From assembly GCA_902562275.1 (NCBI GenBank), contig CACESS010000005.1, positions 1 through 64,000 of the forward strand: DNA of 64,000 nucleotides, read 5' to 3'. Each line of letters opens with the position of its first letter. Position 1 is the stretch's first letter. The notes beneath the pieces were generated by a model. That model did not search any database, was not told the origin of the DNA, and was given only the letters and a program-made list of their open reading frames with translations. This DNA is from an uncultured Alphaproteobacteria bacterium (lineage in GTDB: Bacteria > Pseudomonadota > Alphaproteobacteria > HIMB59 > GCA-002718135). Below, in pieces: positions 52,137 to 61,829 of the stretch. The position numbers were made by a program, and so were the translations under genes.

Positions 52137-52769
52137 ATGGGAAAAGTTATAGCATTTTCGAATCAAAAAGGTGGTTCAGGTAAATCGACTCTTTCAGCAA
52201 ATTTATCAGTTTTGTGGAGCAATAGTGGTTACAAAGTAGCTGTCATAGATGCTGATGCACAAAAAAGTCTATCATATTGGCTTGAAGCAAGAAAATCTTA
52301 TTATGGTGAAGATGATATTGGAATAACTCAATTAAATTTTGATATAAGGAATTTAATAGATGAAATTAAAGCCATAAAAAGAAAGTACGACTTTATAATA
52401 ATTGATAGCCCTCCATCTATAACTTTTGAAACAATGCAGGTTGTAAAAGCTTCTGATAGGGTATTTGTTCCAGTACAACCAAGTCCAGTAGACTTAATGG
52501 CTACACTTCCTTTTTTAAAAATTGCAAAACAAGAAAGAAAAAATCCAATAATTATTCTTAATAGAGTGATGCCGAGAGCAAAATTAACTGACGCAATGAT
52601 TTTGCGTTTAAGATATGCTGGTGCTAAAATTGCTCGTTCCCGACTGTCTAGTAAAGTATTATTTGCAGAAACATTCTCAGTTGGAAGGGGTGTAGTAGAT
52701 ATAAGTGTTACATCAGATGCTTCAAAAGAAATAATTAATGCTGGAAACGAAATTTTAAGAAATTTCTAA
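52137..52769 (+). CDS. Orphan ParA-family ATPase
   Basis: A 210-residue P-loop ATPase of the ParA/MinD class. The deviant Walker A motif is F-S-N-Q-K-G-G-S-G-K-S-T with the extra lysine that closes the dimer site. Walker A' is V-A-V-I-D-A-D-A-Q, and Walker B is F-I-I-I-D-S-P-P. I chose ATG 52137; a TTG at 52131 in the same frame has no ribosome site either. The length is that of short ParA proteins without a DNA-binding extension. No parB or parS-like gene is close by, so it may position another cargo or be a chromosome-borne MipZ/ParA relative. Confidence 0.83.
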   Translation: MGKVIAFSNQKGGSGKSTLSANLSVLWSNSGYKVAVIDADAQKSLSYWLEARKSYYGEDDIGITQLNFDIRNLIDEIKAIKRKYDFIIIDSPPSITFETMQVVKASDRVFVPVQPSPVDLMATLPFLKIAKQERKNPIIILNRVMPRAKLTDAMILRLRYAGAKIARSRLSSKVLFAETFSVGRGVVDISVTSDASKEIINAGNEILRNF

Positions 52770-52773
52770 CTTA

Positions 52774-54072
52774 ATGTCTGATATCACAACTGTTATACTT
52801 GCTGCAGGTAATAGTACGAGATTTAAAGCAAGTAAATCAAAGCTTGTTTATCCATTATGCGGTTTACCAATTGTTTCACATATTTTTAATATTGCAAAAA
52901 AAATATCTGGTAAAAATATATTAGTTGTATCTAATGAAAAAAATAAAGAAGAATTAAAGTTAATATTAAATACCTCAAAGTTAGTTGTTCAAAAAAAACA
53001 AAAAGGAACCGCTGATGCAATTGAGCAAGTTAAAAAATATGTTAAATCAAAAAATATTTTAATTTTATTTGGTGATACACCTTTAGTTGAAGTTAAAGAT
53101 ATAAGAAAACTAGTAAGTAAATTTAAAAAAAGTAAAGCGAAAGCTTCACTAATTGCATTTAATACTTCAGAGCCACATGGTTATGGTAGGTTATTATTAA
53201 ATAACAACTACGTTGAAGAAATAATTGAGCAAATCAATTTAAAACCTGAACAAAAAAAAATCAATTTATGTAATTCTGGTATTTTGATAGCAAATACTAA
53301 ATTATTATTTGATAATTTAAAAAATATTAAAGAAAATAAAATTAAAAAAGAAAGATATCTTCCTGATATATGTAAAATTTTTTCAAAAAAAAATATTCCA
53401 ATCAATTATATTTTGTGCAACAAAGAAACAATGTTGGGCATAAATACATTGGATGATTTTAATGTTGTACAAAATATCTTGCAAAAAAAATACGTAAAAA
53501 ATTTTATAAAAAATGGAGTCAATTTTTTAAAACCCAATAGTTGTTATTTAAGCTATGACACCAAAATTGAACCTACTGTTACAATTGAAAGCAATGTTAC
53601 AATAAAGGAAAAAACAATTATAAAAAAAGGTTCAATAATTAAAAGTAATTCATACTTAGAAGAGGTTACAATAGATGAAAATTCACATATTGGTCCAAGT
53701 GCTAGATTAAGACCAAAAACAAAAATCGGAAAAAAATCAAAGATTGGTAACTTTGTTGAAATAAAAAATTCTAAAATTGGAAATAATGTTTCTATTGCAC
53801 ATCTTTCATATGTTGGAGATTCAGAAATAGGAAATAATGTGAATATAGGTGCCGGCACAATAACTTGTAACTATGATGGAAAGAAAAAACACAAAACGAT
53901 AATAGAAGATAATGTATTTATAGGTTCAAACACATCTCTCATTGCTCCAGTTGTAATTGAGTCTAAATCTAGAATTGGCGCAGGTAGTGTTATCACTAAA
54001 AATATTCCCAAAAATTCACTTGCTATTGAAAGATCAGCCTTAAAAATTCTAAGAAATAAAAGATCTAAATAA
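52774..54072 (+). CDS. glmU: Bifunctional GlcNAc-1-phosphate uridylyltransferase/acetyltransferase
   Basis: A 432-residue two-domain enzyme of UDP-GlcNAc synthesis. The uridylyltransferase domain (1 to about 220) has I-L-A-A-G-N-S-T-R-F-K-A-S-K-S-K and L-F-G-D-T-P-L-V. The C-terminal left-handed beta helix has the hexapeptide repeats I-G-N-F-V-E-I, I-G-N-N-V-S-I-A-H, N-I-G-A-G-T-I-T-C-N-Y-D-G and T-K-N-I-P. Asparagine replaces glycine in the first loop (A-G-N-S-T-R). It supplies the substrate for PglF in this window as well as for peptidoglycan and lipid A. Slightly shorter than the usual 450. Confidence 0.92.
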   Translation: MSDITTVILAAGNSTRFKASKSKLVYPLCGLPIVSHIFNIAKKISGKNILVVSNEKNKEELKLILNTSKLVVQKKQKGTADAIEQVKKYVKSKNILILFGDTPLVEVKDIRKLVSKFKKSKAKASLIAFNTSEPHGYGRLLLNNNYVEEIIEQINLKPEQKKINLCNSGILIANTKLLFDNLKNIKENKIKKERYLPDICKIFSKKNIPINYILCNKETMLGINTLDDFNVVQNILQKKYVKNFIKNGVNFLKPNSCYLSYDTKIEPTVTIESNVTIKEKTIIKKGSIIKSNSYLEEVTIDENSHIGPSARLRPKTKIGKKSKIGNFVEIKNSKIGNNVSIAHLSYVGDSEIGNNVNIGAGTITCNYDGKKKHKTIIEDNVFIGSNTSLIAPVVIESKSRIGAGSVITKNIPKNSLAIERSALKILRNKRSK

Positions 54073-54119
54073 TAACCCTTGTTTCAAGATATATTAGGGT
54101 TTAAGAGCCTTTTCAAATT

Positions 54120-55493
54120 ATGAACGATAAATGGTCACCAAATAGTTGGAGAAATAAAAATGCTCTTCATATGCCTAACTATCAGAATGAAGATTATCTA
54201 AATAAAACTCTAAACGAAATTTCCAAATATCCACCTTTAGTTTTTGCTGGAGAAGCGAGACTATTAAAAAAGAAACTTGGAGAAGTTGCAAACGCAAATG
54301 CTTTTTTATTACAAGGTGGAGATTGTGCTGAAAGTTTTGCAGATTTTCATCCAGATAATATTAGAGATACATTTAAAGTTATTTTACAAATGGCTGTTGT
54401 TTTGACGTTTGGTGCTTCTTGTCCAATTGTTAAAGTAGGAAGAATTGCCGGACAATTTGCAAAGCCAAGATCATCTGCCACAGAAGTTATTAATGATTTA
54501 GAACTTGAGTCTTATAAAGGTGATATAATTAATGGGATCGACTTCAATAAAAAAGATAGAGATCCTAATCCAGATAGATTGATTCAAGCGTACAATCAGT
54601 CTGCATCAACACTTAATCTATTAAGAGCTTTTTCTCAAGGTGGGTTTGCTAATTTAAATAAAATACATCAATGGAACCTAAACTTTGTTAAAGGTGAGAA
54701 TGCTGCTAAATTTAGAGAGATATCTTCTAGAATTGACGAATGCTTATCATTTATGGAGGCATGTGGAATAAATGGAAACAGTGTAAGACAATTAAATGAA
54801 ACCGACTTCTTTACAAGTCATGAAGCTTTACTTCTTCAATATGAGGAAGCATTAACAAGAATAGATAGTACTTCAGGTAAGTGGTACGATGTTTCAGCTC
54901 ACATGTTGTGGGTAGGTGACAGAACACGACAACTTGATGGAGCACATATTGAATTTTTAAGAGGTATTGAGAACCCTATAGGTATTAAAGTGGGTCCAAG
55001 CACAAAGACAGAAGAACTATTAAAGATATTAGATGTGTTGAATCCAAATAATGAAGCTGGAAAAATAACGCTGATATGTAGAATGGGTCATGAAAAAGTT
55101 AGTGGAATACTTCCAAAAATAATTAGATCAGTTAATTCAGCTGGTAAAAATGTTGTTTGGACTTGTGACCCCATGCATGGAAATACTATCAAATCTAACA
55201 CGGGTTTTAAAACTAGGCCATTAAAAGATATAATTTCTGAAATTCAGCAATTTTTTCAAATTCACAGAAGCGAAGGAACATATCCCGGCGGCGTCCATTT
55301 AGAAATGACTGGTCAAGATGTTACAGAATGTATGGGAGGTCTTCAAGAAATAACAGATGAAGATCTAAAAAATAGATATCATACATATTGTGATCCGAGA
55401 CTAAATGCCTCGCAGTCTCTAGAATTGGCTTTTTTATTATCAGATTTTTTAAAAGAAGAAAAATTTCTCTCAAAGCAATCTTCAAATTTATAA
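54120..55493 (+). CDS. 3-deoxy-7-phosphoheptulonate synthase, class II
   Basis: A 457-residue class II DAHP synthase, which joins phosphoenolpyruvate and erythrose 4-phosphate at the entry to the shikimate pathway. Landmarks are L-L-Q-G-G-D-C-A-E-S-F-A with the metal cysteine, V-G-R-I-A-G-Q-F-A-K-P-R-S, V-W-T-C-D-P-M-H-G-N-T, and P-G-G-V-H-L-E-M-T-G-Q-D-V-T-E. The plant-like class II form is usual in marine alphaproteobacteria. It is read with the following nadE gene after a 21-nt gap. Confidence 0.93.
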   Translation: MNDKWSPNSWRNKNALHMPNYQNEDYLNKTLNEISKYPPLVFAGEARLLKKKLGEVANANAFLLQGGDCAESFADFHPDNIRDTFKVILQMAVVLTFGASCPIVKVGRIAGQFAKPRSSATEVINDLELESYKGDIINGIDFNKKDRDPNPDRLIQAYNQSASTLNLLRAFSQGGFANLNKIHQWNLNFVKGENAAKFREISSRIDECLSFMEACGINGNSVRQLNETDFFTSHEALLLQYEEALTRIDSTSGKWYDVSAHMLWVGDRTRQLDGAHIEFLRGIENPIGIKVGPSTKTEELLKILDVLNPNNEAGKITLICRMGHEKVSGILPKIIRSVNSAGKNVVWTCDPMHGNTIKSNTGFKTRPLKDIISEIQQFFQIHRSEGTYPGGVHLEMTGQDVTECMGGLQEITDEDLKNRYHTYCDPRLNASQSLELAFLLSDFLKEEKFLSKQSSNL

Positions 55494-55514
55494 ATTTATA
55501 TTTATATATTACTT

Positions 55515-56255
55515 ATGAATACAAAAGATAAAATAGTACATATTTCTAATTGGATTAAAGATTACGCTAAATCTATAAATAATAATCCAACTACACTAGT
55601 AATAGGAGTGTCAGGAGGAGTTGACTCAGCTCTTACTAGCACCTTATGTGCTCAAACTGCTTTAAAAACTATAGCTGTTTCAATGCCTATTAAGCAAAAT
55701 TCATCACAACATGATTTAAGTTTAAGACATTTAGAATTTTTAGAGCAAAATTACCCAAATGTAGAAACAAAAATAATCGAGCTAGATAATCTTTTTAAAA
55801 CATTTCAAAATACGATGCAAAATTTTGATAGTGAATTAGCTTTTGCAAATTCAAGATCTAGACTAAGAATGGTAACTCTATACCAAATAGCTCAAAGTAA
55901 TAATGGTATAGTTGTTGGTACTGGAAATAAAGTTGAAGATTTTGGTGTTGGATTTTATACAAAATATGGTGATGGTGGCGTAGATATATCGCCAATAGCA
56001 GATTGTACTAAAACCGAGGTGTGGGAACTAGCCGAAGAAATTGGGGTTATAAAAGATATTATTAGCGCAGCACCGACAGATGGTTTATGGGATGATAGTA
56101 GAAATGATGAAAGCCAGCTTGGTCTTTCATATAAGGAATTAGAAGAAGCAATGGAAAATAAGTCTAGTGAATACTATAGTAGATACGAAGAAATTAGAAA
56201 GCCAAATCTTCATAAGATGAAGCCTATTCCCGTTTGCGAAATTCCTAAAGAATAA
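55515..56255 (+). CDS. nadE: NAD synthetase, ammonia-dependent
   Basis: A 246-residue protein with the PP-loop ATPase motif V-I-G-V-S-G-G-V-D-S-A-L-T near residue 33. G-T-G-N-K-V-E-D-F-G-V-G-F and Y-G-D-G-G-V-D-I-S-P-I-A follow, both NadE hallmarks. There is no glutaminase domain, so free ammonia is the likely nitrogen donor for the conversion of nicotinate adenine dinucleotide to NAD. P-T-D-G-L-W-D-D-S-R-N-D-E is the conserved loop near the end. One base separates it from gltX. Confidence 0.92.
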   Translation: MNTKDKIVHISNWIKDYAKSINNNPTTLVIGVSGGVDSALTSTLCAQTALKTIAVSMPIKQNSSQHDLSLRHLEFLEQNYPNVETKIIELDNLFKTFQNTMQNFDSELAFANSRSRLRMVTLYQIAQSNNGIVVGTGNKVEDFGVGFYTKYGDGGVDISPIADCTKTEVWELAEEIGVIKDIISAAPTDGLWDDSRNDESQLGLSYKELEEAMENKSSEYYSRYEEIRKPNLHKMKPIPVCEIPKE

Positions 56256-56256
56256 T

Positions 56257-57591
56257 ATGAAGTGTAGGTTCGCTCCTAGCCCTACAGGAAAAATACATAT
56301 CGGTAATGCTAGATCAGCAATTTTGAATTGGTTTTTTTGTCAAAAAAATCAAGGTGAGTTTGTATTAAGAATTGATGATACTGATGCCAATAGGAGTTCT
56401 AAAGAATTTGAGACAAGTATCAAAGATGATCTTAAATGGCTTGGATTAAATTGGAATTACACTTTTAATCAGTCCTCTAGACAACATATTTACAATGAGA
56501 AAATCCAAATTCTAAAACAAAAGAAAAGACTTTATCCATGTTTTGAAACAGAAGAGGAATTAGCTTTAAAGAAAAAATCTTTGTTATCATCTGGGAAACC
56601 ACCTATTTATGATAGATCATCATTAAATCTAAGTAATGAAGAAGTAGAAAAAAAAATAGAATTTGGAATCCAACCCCATTGGAGATTCAAATTAGATCAT
56701 GAAAATATTGGTTGGAAAGATATCATTAAAGGAGATGTTTCATTTGATGCAAAAAATTTGAGTGATCCTGTTTTGATTAGAGCTGATGGAACATTGTTAT
56801 ACCATTTACCTTCAGTCATTGATGATATTGAAGAAAAAATCACACATATTATTAGAGGGGAAGACCACATAGCTAATACTGCTTATCATATTCAAATTTT
56901 CAAGGCTTTTGAATCTTCTATTCCATCATTTGCTCATCATCCATTCTTAGTTGATGAAACTGGTAAGGGTTTTAGCAAAAGACTTGGAAGTCTTTCAATT
57001 GAAAATTTTAGAGACGAAGGATACGAAAATATATCTTTACTTAATTATTTTCTTTTTATTGGTTCGAGCAGTAATATTGATCCAATCAAAGATTTAAATG
57101 AAATAGTAAAAAAATTTGATATTCAAAGCTTATCTAGATCTTCTGCTAAATTTTCAATTGAATCCTTAAGAAATCTTAATGAAAATACCATTAAATTATT
57201 TAGTTATAATGAGATTAGTCATAAGTTAAAAAATATAAAATCAAATTTTCAAAAAGAGATATTTTGGCGTTTTATTAGAAATAATATTTCATTTGTTAAT
57301 CAAGCTAAAGAATGGGAAGAAGTAATTACAAAAATAAATAATGCTAAAGATTTAAATATTGATGATAATTTTATTAATACGGCAGTTGATGAATTGCCCG
57401 AGGATCCTTTTGATGAAACAACATGGGATCATTGGACATCAAAAATTAACAAAAAAACTGGGCTTAAAGGAAAAGATTTATTTATGCCTTTGAGGTTGAT
57501 TTTGACAGGAAAATCTCATGGACCCGAATTAAAATATCTACTACCATTGTTTGATAGAAACGGAATTTTGCAAAAACTTGGAAAAATCTAG
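56257..57591 (+). CDS. gltX: Glutamyl-tRNA synthetase
   Basis: A class I aminoacyl-tRNA synthetase of 444 residues. The HIGH motif is H-I-G-N in S-P-T-G-K-I-H-I-G-N-A-R, I-I-R-G-E-D-H-I-A-N is conserved, and the KMSKS counterpart is F-S-K-R-L-G. The C-terminal helical anticodon-binding domain is reduced, and the length is short compared with the usual 470. Alphaproteobacteria often have two GltX forms and this may be either one. It reads with nadE after 1 nt. Confidence 0.9.
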   Translation: MKCRFAPSPTGKIHIGNARSAILNWFFCQKNQGEFVLRIDDTDANRSSKEFETSIKDDLKWLGLNWNYTFNQSSRQHIYNEKIQILKQKKRLYPCFETEEELALKKKSLLSSGKPPIYDRSSLNLSNEEVEKKIEFGIQPHWRFKLDHENIGWKDIIKGDVSFDAKNLSDPVLIRADGTLLYHLPSVIDDIEEKITHIIRGEDHIANTAYHIQIFKAFESSIPSFAHHPFLVDETGKGFSKRLGSLSIENFRDEGYENISLLNYFLFIGSSSNIDPIKDLNEIVKKFDIQSLSRSSAKFSIESLRNLNENTIKLFSYNEISHKLKNIKSNFQKEIFWRFIRNNISFVNQAKEWEEVITKINNAKDLNIDDNFINTAVDELPEDPFDETTWDHWTSKINKKTGLKGKDLFMPLRLILTGKSHGPELKYLLPLFDRNGILQKLGKI

Positions 57592-57629
57592 TAAATTTAA
57601 ATTTATACTCTATTAGCGATCTAGCAATT

Positions 57630-59216
57630 ATGGAAGATAAAGTATATTTATTCGATACCACACTTAGAGATGGTCAGCAAACAACAGGAGTTAATTTTTC
57701 TGTTAGTGATAAAATGAATATATCCCAACATCTTGATGATTTAGGAATAGATTACATTGAAGGTGGATGGCCGGGAGCAAATCCTACCGATAATGATTTT
57801 TTTTCAAGAAATACAAAATTTTCAAAAAGTAAATTGACTGCCTTTGGTATGACAAGAAGACCAGGTAGAAGTGCAGATAACGATCCAGGATTAAATGCAC
57901 TTATTAATTCAAGCGCAAGTTGTGTTTGTATTGTAGGTAAATCATCATCATTTCACGTAAAAAATGCTTTAGAAATATCTGAAGATGAAAATCTAAAAAT
58001 GATCAGTGATAGTATTCAATCAATAAAAAATAAAAACAAAGAGCCAATTTTTGATGCAGAACATTTTTTTGATGGCTTTAAAGAAAATAAAGACTTTGCA
58101 TTGAATTGTATTAAAGCAGCGTATGAGGCTGGTGCAAGATGGGTTGTTCTTTGTGATACAAATGGTGGAACTCTTCCAGATGAAATTTACAATATTGTTT
58201 CAGAAGTAGTAAAGGTTATACCAGGTCAAAATGTTGGTATACATGCTCACAATGATACTGATAATGCAGTTGCTAATGCATTAGCAGCTATTAATGCTGG
58301 AGCAAGACAGATACAGGGAACAATTAACGGTTTAGGAGAAAGATGTGGAAATACTAATTTAATTTCCTTAATTCCATCTTTGGTTCTAAAAACAAAATAT
58401 AAAACAAATATTTCTAAAGATAAATTAAAAAATTTAATTCATATTTCTAGAACATTAAATGATATTCTTAACATGCCTTCAAGAAAAAATGCTCCATATG
58501 TTGGAGATCACGCTTTCTCTCATAAAGGTGGGTTGCATGCATCTGCAATAGAAAAAAATTCTTCAACTTATGAACATATTAAGCCAGAAATAGTTGGTAA
58601 TTCTAGAAACGTCGTCATTTCTAATCAGGCAGGAAGATCTAATATATTAAATCAATTAAATAAGATTAATATTGATCTGCCTAAAAATGAAATTAACAAT
58701 ATCTTAGAGATTATCAAGGAAAAAGAATCAGAAGGATATTCATTTGATACTGCTTTAGCTAGTTTTGAATTATTAGTTAGACGTCACCTTGGTCATTTTG
58801 AGGATTTTTATAATTTAGAAAAATTTAGAGTCACAGACGAAAGAAGATGGAATGCTAAAGGTGAAATTGTTACTGAAGCAGAGGCTACAGTATTTTTAAA
58901 AGTTAAAGATTCAAATATGATGACAGTGGGCACTGGAAATGGTCCAGTGAATGCTATTGATAGTGCATTAAGAAAAGCTTTAATTGATTATTATCCTAAT
59001 CTCAAAGATTTAAAGTTAACTGATTACAAAGTTATGATTCTTTCATCAGAAAAAGGCACTGGTGCTATCACAAGAGTTTTAATTGAATCATCTGATTCTA
59101 CTAATACACATTGGACAACTATTGGCGTATCTCCAAATATTATTGATGCATCTTATAGCGCTATTTTTGATAGCATTACTTTTAAGTTGTTTAATGATTC
59201 AAAGAATAAAAATTGA
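57630..59216 (+). CDS. cimA: (R)-citramalate synthase
   Basis: A 528-residue acyltransferase of the isopropylmalate-synthase group that condenses pyruvate and acetyl-CoA to citramalate for isoleucine synthesis. The HMGL-like barrel opens with F-D-T-T-L-R-D-G-Q-Q-T and has W-P-G-A-N-P-T-D, V-G-I-H-A-H-N-D-T-D-N-A-V-A-N, and N-G-L-G-E-R-C-G-N. The C-terminal LeuA dimer domain (about 390-528) carries feedback regulation. The W-P-G-A-N-P-T-D loop is a mark of CimA over LeuA. Together with the ThDP enzyme at 24122 it is the only branched-chain related gene here. Confidence 0.9.
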   Translation: MEDKVYLFDTTLRDGQQTTGVNFSVSDKMNISQHLDDLGIDYIEGGWPGANPTDNDFFSRNTKFSKSKLTAFGMTRRPGRSADNDPGLNALINSSASCVCIVGKSSSFHVKNALEISEDENLKMISDSIQSIKNKNKEPIFDAEHFFDGFKENKDFALNCIKAAYEAGARWVVLCDTNGGTLPDEIYNIVSEVVKVIPGQNVGIHAHNDTDNAVANALAAINAGARQIQGTINGLGERCGNTNLISLIPSLVLKTKYKTNISKDKLKNLIHISRTLNDILNMPSRKNAPYVGDHAFSHKGGLHASAIEKNSSTYEHIKPEIVGNSRNVVISNQAGRSNILNQLNKINIDLPKNEINNILEIIKEKESEGYSFDTALASFELLVRRHLGHFEDFYNLEKFRVTDERRWNAKGEIVTEAEATVFLKVKDSNMMTVGTGNGPVNAIDSALRKALIDYYPNLKDLKLTDYKVMILSSEKGTGAITRVLIESSDSTNTHWTTIGVSPNIIDASYSAIFDSITFKLFNDSKNKN

Positions 59217-59923
59217 CTTTAAAAAATCCAAGCATAATTTTAGTAAGACCTCAACTTCCTGAAAATATAGGTATGGTTGCTCGTGTAATGCACAACTTTG
59301 GTCTAAAAGATCTAATTGTTGTTTCGCCAAGAAATAATTGGTTAAACAATAAATCAATAAATGCAGCAAAAAAAGCAATTAAAATTATTAACAATATTAA
59401 AGTTTATGATGATTTAGAAATTGCACTTTCTAACTTTTCTTATGTTGTGGCCACGACTAATAGAAAAAGATATTTGGAAAAAAATTCTACTAACGATTTT
59501 AAATTTATTAAAAGAAAAATTATTGTTAATAAAAAAACAGCAATACTTTTTGGCCCTGAAAATTCAGGACTTTCAAATGAGGATTTGAGATTATCTGATA
59601 TTATTTTTACTATTGAAACAAGTAGTAAAAATAATTCATTAAACCTTTCTCACGCAGTTACTATTTTAAGTCATAAATTATTTGAATTGAATAATTTTAA
59701 AATCACTAATTCAACTTCAATTGAAAAGGATAATATTAGCAAATATCAATTATCTAAGTTCTTAAATTATATGATTGAGAAACTTGAAAAAAAAAATTTT
59801 TTTACTCCAAATGAAAAAAAAGAAAGTATGAAAAATAATATTTATAGCATTTTCACAAAAGTCCCTCTCACAAAGAAAGAATTGCAGACTTTATGGGGAA
59901 TTACAAAAAAACTTAATAAATAA
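59213..59923 (+). CDS. trmJ: tRNA/rRNA 2'-O-methyltransferase, SpoU family (TrmJ-like)
   Basis: A 236-residue SPOUT methyltransferase starting at TTG 59213, overlapping the cimA stop by 4 nt. Motif 1 is V-R-P-Q-L-P-E-N-I-G-M-V-A-R, motif 2 contains F-G-P-E-N-S-G-L-S-N-E-D, and motif 3 is N-S-L-N-L-S-H-A-V. The C-terminal 70 residues are basic and may contact tRNA. TrmJ methylates position 32 of tRNA, but exact target assignment is not possible from this sequence. Confidence 0.86.
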   Translation: MTLKNPSIILVRPQLPENIGMVARVMHNFGLKDLIVVSPRNNWLNNKSINAAKKAIKIINNIKVYDDLEIALSNFSYVVATTNRKRYLEKNSTNDFKFIKRKIIVNKKTAILFGPENSGLSNEDLRLSDIIFTIETSSKNNSLNLSHAVTILSHKLFELNNFKITNSTSIEKDNISKYQLSKFLNYMIEKLEKKNFFTPNEKKESMKNNIYSIFTKVPLTKKELQTLWGITKKLNK

Positions 59924-59946
59924 GCCAAAAATTGAGTATATTAAAT

Positions 59947-59974
59947 TTGACATAGTTCTTTAAATAACTATATA
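59947..59974 (+). promoter_or_regulatory. Candidate promoter of rpsD
   Basis: A perfect -35 TTGACA at 59947-59952 and TATATA at 59969-59974 are separated by 16 nt. Transcription would start near 59981, only about 6 nt before ATG 59987, with no ribosome site. The mRNA may be leaderless or nearly so. Confidence 0.45.
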
Positions 59975-59986
59975 CCCCTCATAATA

Positions 59987-60607
59987 ATGACAAAAAGACA
60001 TAACGCTAAATACAAAATTGATAGAAGATTAGGTGTTAACTTGTGGGGTAGACCTAAAAGTCCTTTTAATAGAAGAAACTCAAAGCCTGGTCAGCATGGT
60101 GTACAGGGACAAAGAAGGAAACTATCAGATTATGGAAATCAGTTATTTGCTAAGCAAAAACTTAAATTTTATTACGGTGATTTAACTGAAAGACAATTTA
60201 GAAATATTTTTAAAAAAGCTTCTAATATTAAAGGTGATACAAGTCAGATCTTAATTGAACTTTTAGAAAGAAGATTAGACGCTACAGTCTATAGAATGAA
60301 ATTTGTACCTACAATTTTTTCTGCAAGACAGTTAGTTAATCATGGTCATGTAAAGGTGAATGGAAAAAGAGTTAACATTCCATCTTATAGTGTTAACGAT
60401 GGAGATGAAATCTCAATAAGAGATAAAAGTAAAGAAATTAATTTAATTGTAGAGTCAGTTAGTTCTCAAGAAAGAGAAATTCCAGAATACTTAGAAGTTG
60501 ATGTAAAAGAGTTGAAAGGTCGTTTTTTAAGAGCACCTCTAATTCATGATGTCCCTTATCCTGTGACTATGGAGCCTAATTTAGTTATTGAGTATTATTC
60601 TAGATAA
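59987..60607 (+). CDS. rpsD: 30S ribosomal protein S4
   Basis: A 206-residue primary rRNA-binding protein that nucleates assembly of the small subunit. [13 protein letters not shown] and [16 protein letters not shown] precede the S4 RNA-binding fold with R-R-L-D-A-T-V-Y-R and [16 protein letters not shown]. The zinc-type four-cysteine N-terminus is absent. It stands alone, away from the alpha operon, as is common in alphaproteobacteria. Its last 8 nt overlap the convergent transporter gene. Confidence 0.96.
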   Translation: MTKRHNAKYKIDRRLGVNLWGRPKSPFNRRNSKPGQHGVQGQRRKLSDYGNQLFAKQKLKFYYGDLTERQFRNIFKKASNIKGDTSQILIELLERRLDATVYRMKFVPTIFSARQLVNHGHVKVNGKRVNIPSYSVNDGDEISIRDKSKEINLIVESVSSQEREIPEYLEVDVKELKGRFLRAPLIHDVPYPVTMEPNLVIEYYSR

Positions 60608-61484
60608 TTTCTTTTTTATAACTATCATAAATATAAATTACTATTCCTATCCAAATAATTATAAATGATATTAATTTAATTTGTAAAATTTCTTCATTAA
60701 GAATAAATACTGAAGTTATAAAATGAAATGTTGGTGCTAAGTAAAATAAAACTCCAGCAAGACCTAATTGAATAAATTTTAAACCCAAATTAAATAAAAA
60801 TAATGGAAAAATCGTTACAGCTCCAGTTAGAATTAAAAATAATGATGTCTTCAAATCAATACTAAAAATACTATTTTCATTTTGCCAAAATAAATAAACT
60901 AAATATGGGATAGATATTAAAGATATTATGAAAGTCTCATATAGTAAACCAATTGAAGGATTAACATTAACTTGTTTTCTTAATAATCCATATATTGCCC
61001 ATGAGGTTCCAATCCAAATTATTAGAAATGGAAATTGATTTAAATTAATAAATAAGAATAATATACCTGACAACATAAGACATACAGATATAAATTTAGG
61101 CTTAGTTATTTTCTCATTTAAAAAAAAATAACCAAGAACAATACTTATCATTGGAGTAATAAAGTAACCCATTGATGCATCCTGAACTCTATCTTGTCCT
61201 ACAGAATAAATAAAACCTGCCCAGTTACCTGTAATAAGAAAAGCTGTAATTGTTAAAATAAAAATTCTTTTTCTAGATTTAAATATTTCAATAAAATCAC
61301 TTATGCTTGAAATTAAAATTAATAATAAAAATAAAAAGATAAATGACCAAAAACCTCTATGAGCTACAACTTCAATAGTCTCAACGTGATTTAATTCATT
61401 AAAAAAAAGGGGTTGTGGAAGGCCCCAAAAAATTGCTGCAACACAGGAAAATATTACACCTTTAGAAAATTTATTATTTAACAA
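60600..61484 (-). CDS. EamA-family transporter (RarD-like)
   Basis: A 294-residue inner-membrane protein with ten hydrophobic segments in two EamA repeats. The start [12 protein letters not shown] and [21 protein letters not shown] are typical of RarD. A-T-S/T type loops give no substrate clue. It probably exports a metabolite. It sits between rpsD (convergent, 8-nt overlap) and grxD (1-nt gap, same strand). Confidence 0.85.
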   Translation of the reverse strand: MLNNKFSKGVIFSCVAAIFWGLPQPLFFNELNHVETIEVVAHRGFWSFIFLFLLLILISSISDFIEIFKSRKRIFILTITAFLITGNWAGFIYSVGQDRVQDASMGYFITPMISIVLGYFFLNEKITKPKFISVCLMLSGILFLFINLNQFPFLIIWIGTSWAIYGLLRKQVNVNPSIGLLYETFIISLISIPYLVYLFWQNENSIFSIDLKTSLFLILTGAVTIFPLFLFNLGLKFIQLGLAGVLFYLAPTFHFITSVFILNEEILQIKLISFIIIWIGIVIYIYDSYKKEII

Positions 61485-61485
61485 A

Positions 61486-61827
61486 CTAGGACGGGTTTAC
61501 GTCTATTCCATTTGTATTGAATAATTCTAATAATTCACCGCTTTCAAACATTTCAGTTATGATATCACACCCACCTATAAATTCTTTCTTAACATAAAGC
61601 TGTGGTATGGTTGGCCAATTAGAATATATTTTAATACCTTCTCTGATTTCGTCACTCTCTAACACATTCACACTTCCAAATTTAACACCTACTTTATTTA
61701 ATATTTCAACAACTCTTGCAGAAAATCCACACATTGGAAATACAGGAGTGCCCTTCATGAAAAGCATAACATCATTTGAGTTAATTTCATTTTCTATATT
61801 TTGAGATACATGGTCGTTATTATTCAT
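61486..61827 (-). CDS. grxD: Monothiol glutaredoxin, CGFS type
   Basis: A 113-residue Grx4-type protein with the thioredoxin fold. M-L-F-M-K-G-T-P precedes the active-site P-M-C-G-F-S-A-R with the single cysteine that binds a [2Fe-2S] cluster with glutathione. W-P-T-I-P-Q-L-Y and G-G-C-D-I-I-T-E-M are the glutathione-binding motifs. It pairs with the BolA protein encoded 2 nt upstream for iron-sulfur transfer and iron sensing. Confidence 0.94.
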   Translation of the reverse strand: MNNNDHVSQNIENEINSNDVMLFMKGTPVFPMCGFSARVVEILNKVGVKFGSVNVLESDEIREGIKIYSNWPTIPQLYVKKEFIGGCDIITEMFESGELLELFNTNGIDVNPS

Positions 61828-61829
61828 TA

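Noticed and set aside
54075-54105. Inverted repeat AACCCT...AGGGTT after glmU
   Set aside because: Six pairs with a long loop and no clear T-run; too weak for a terminator call.
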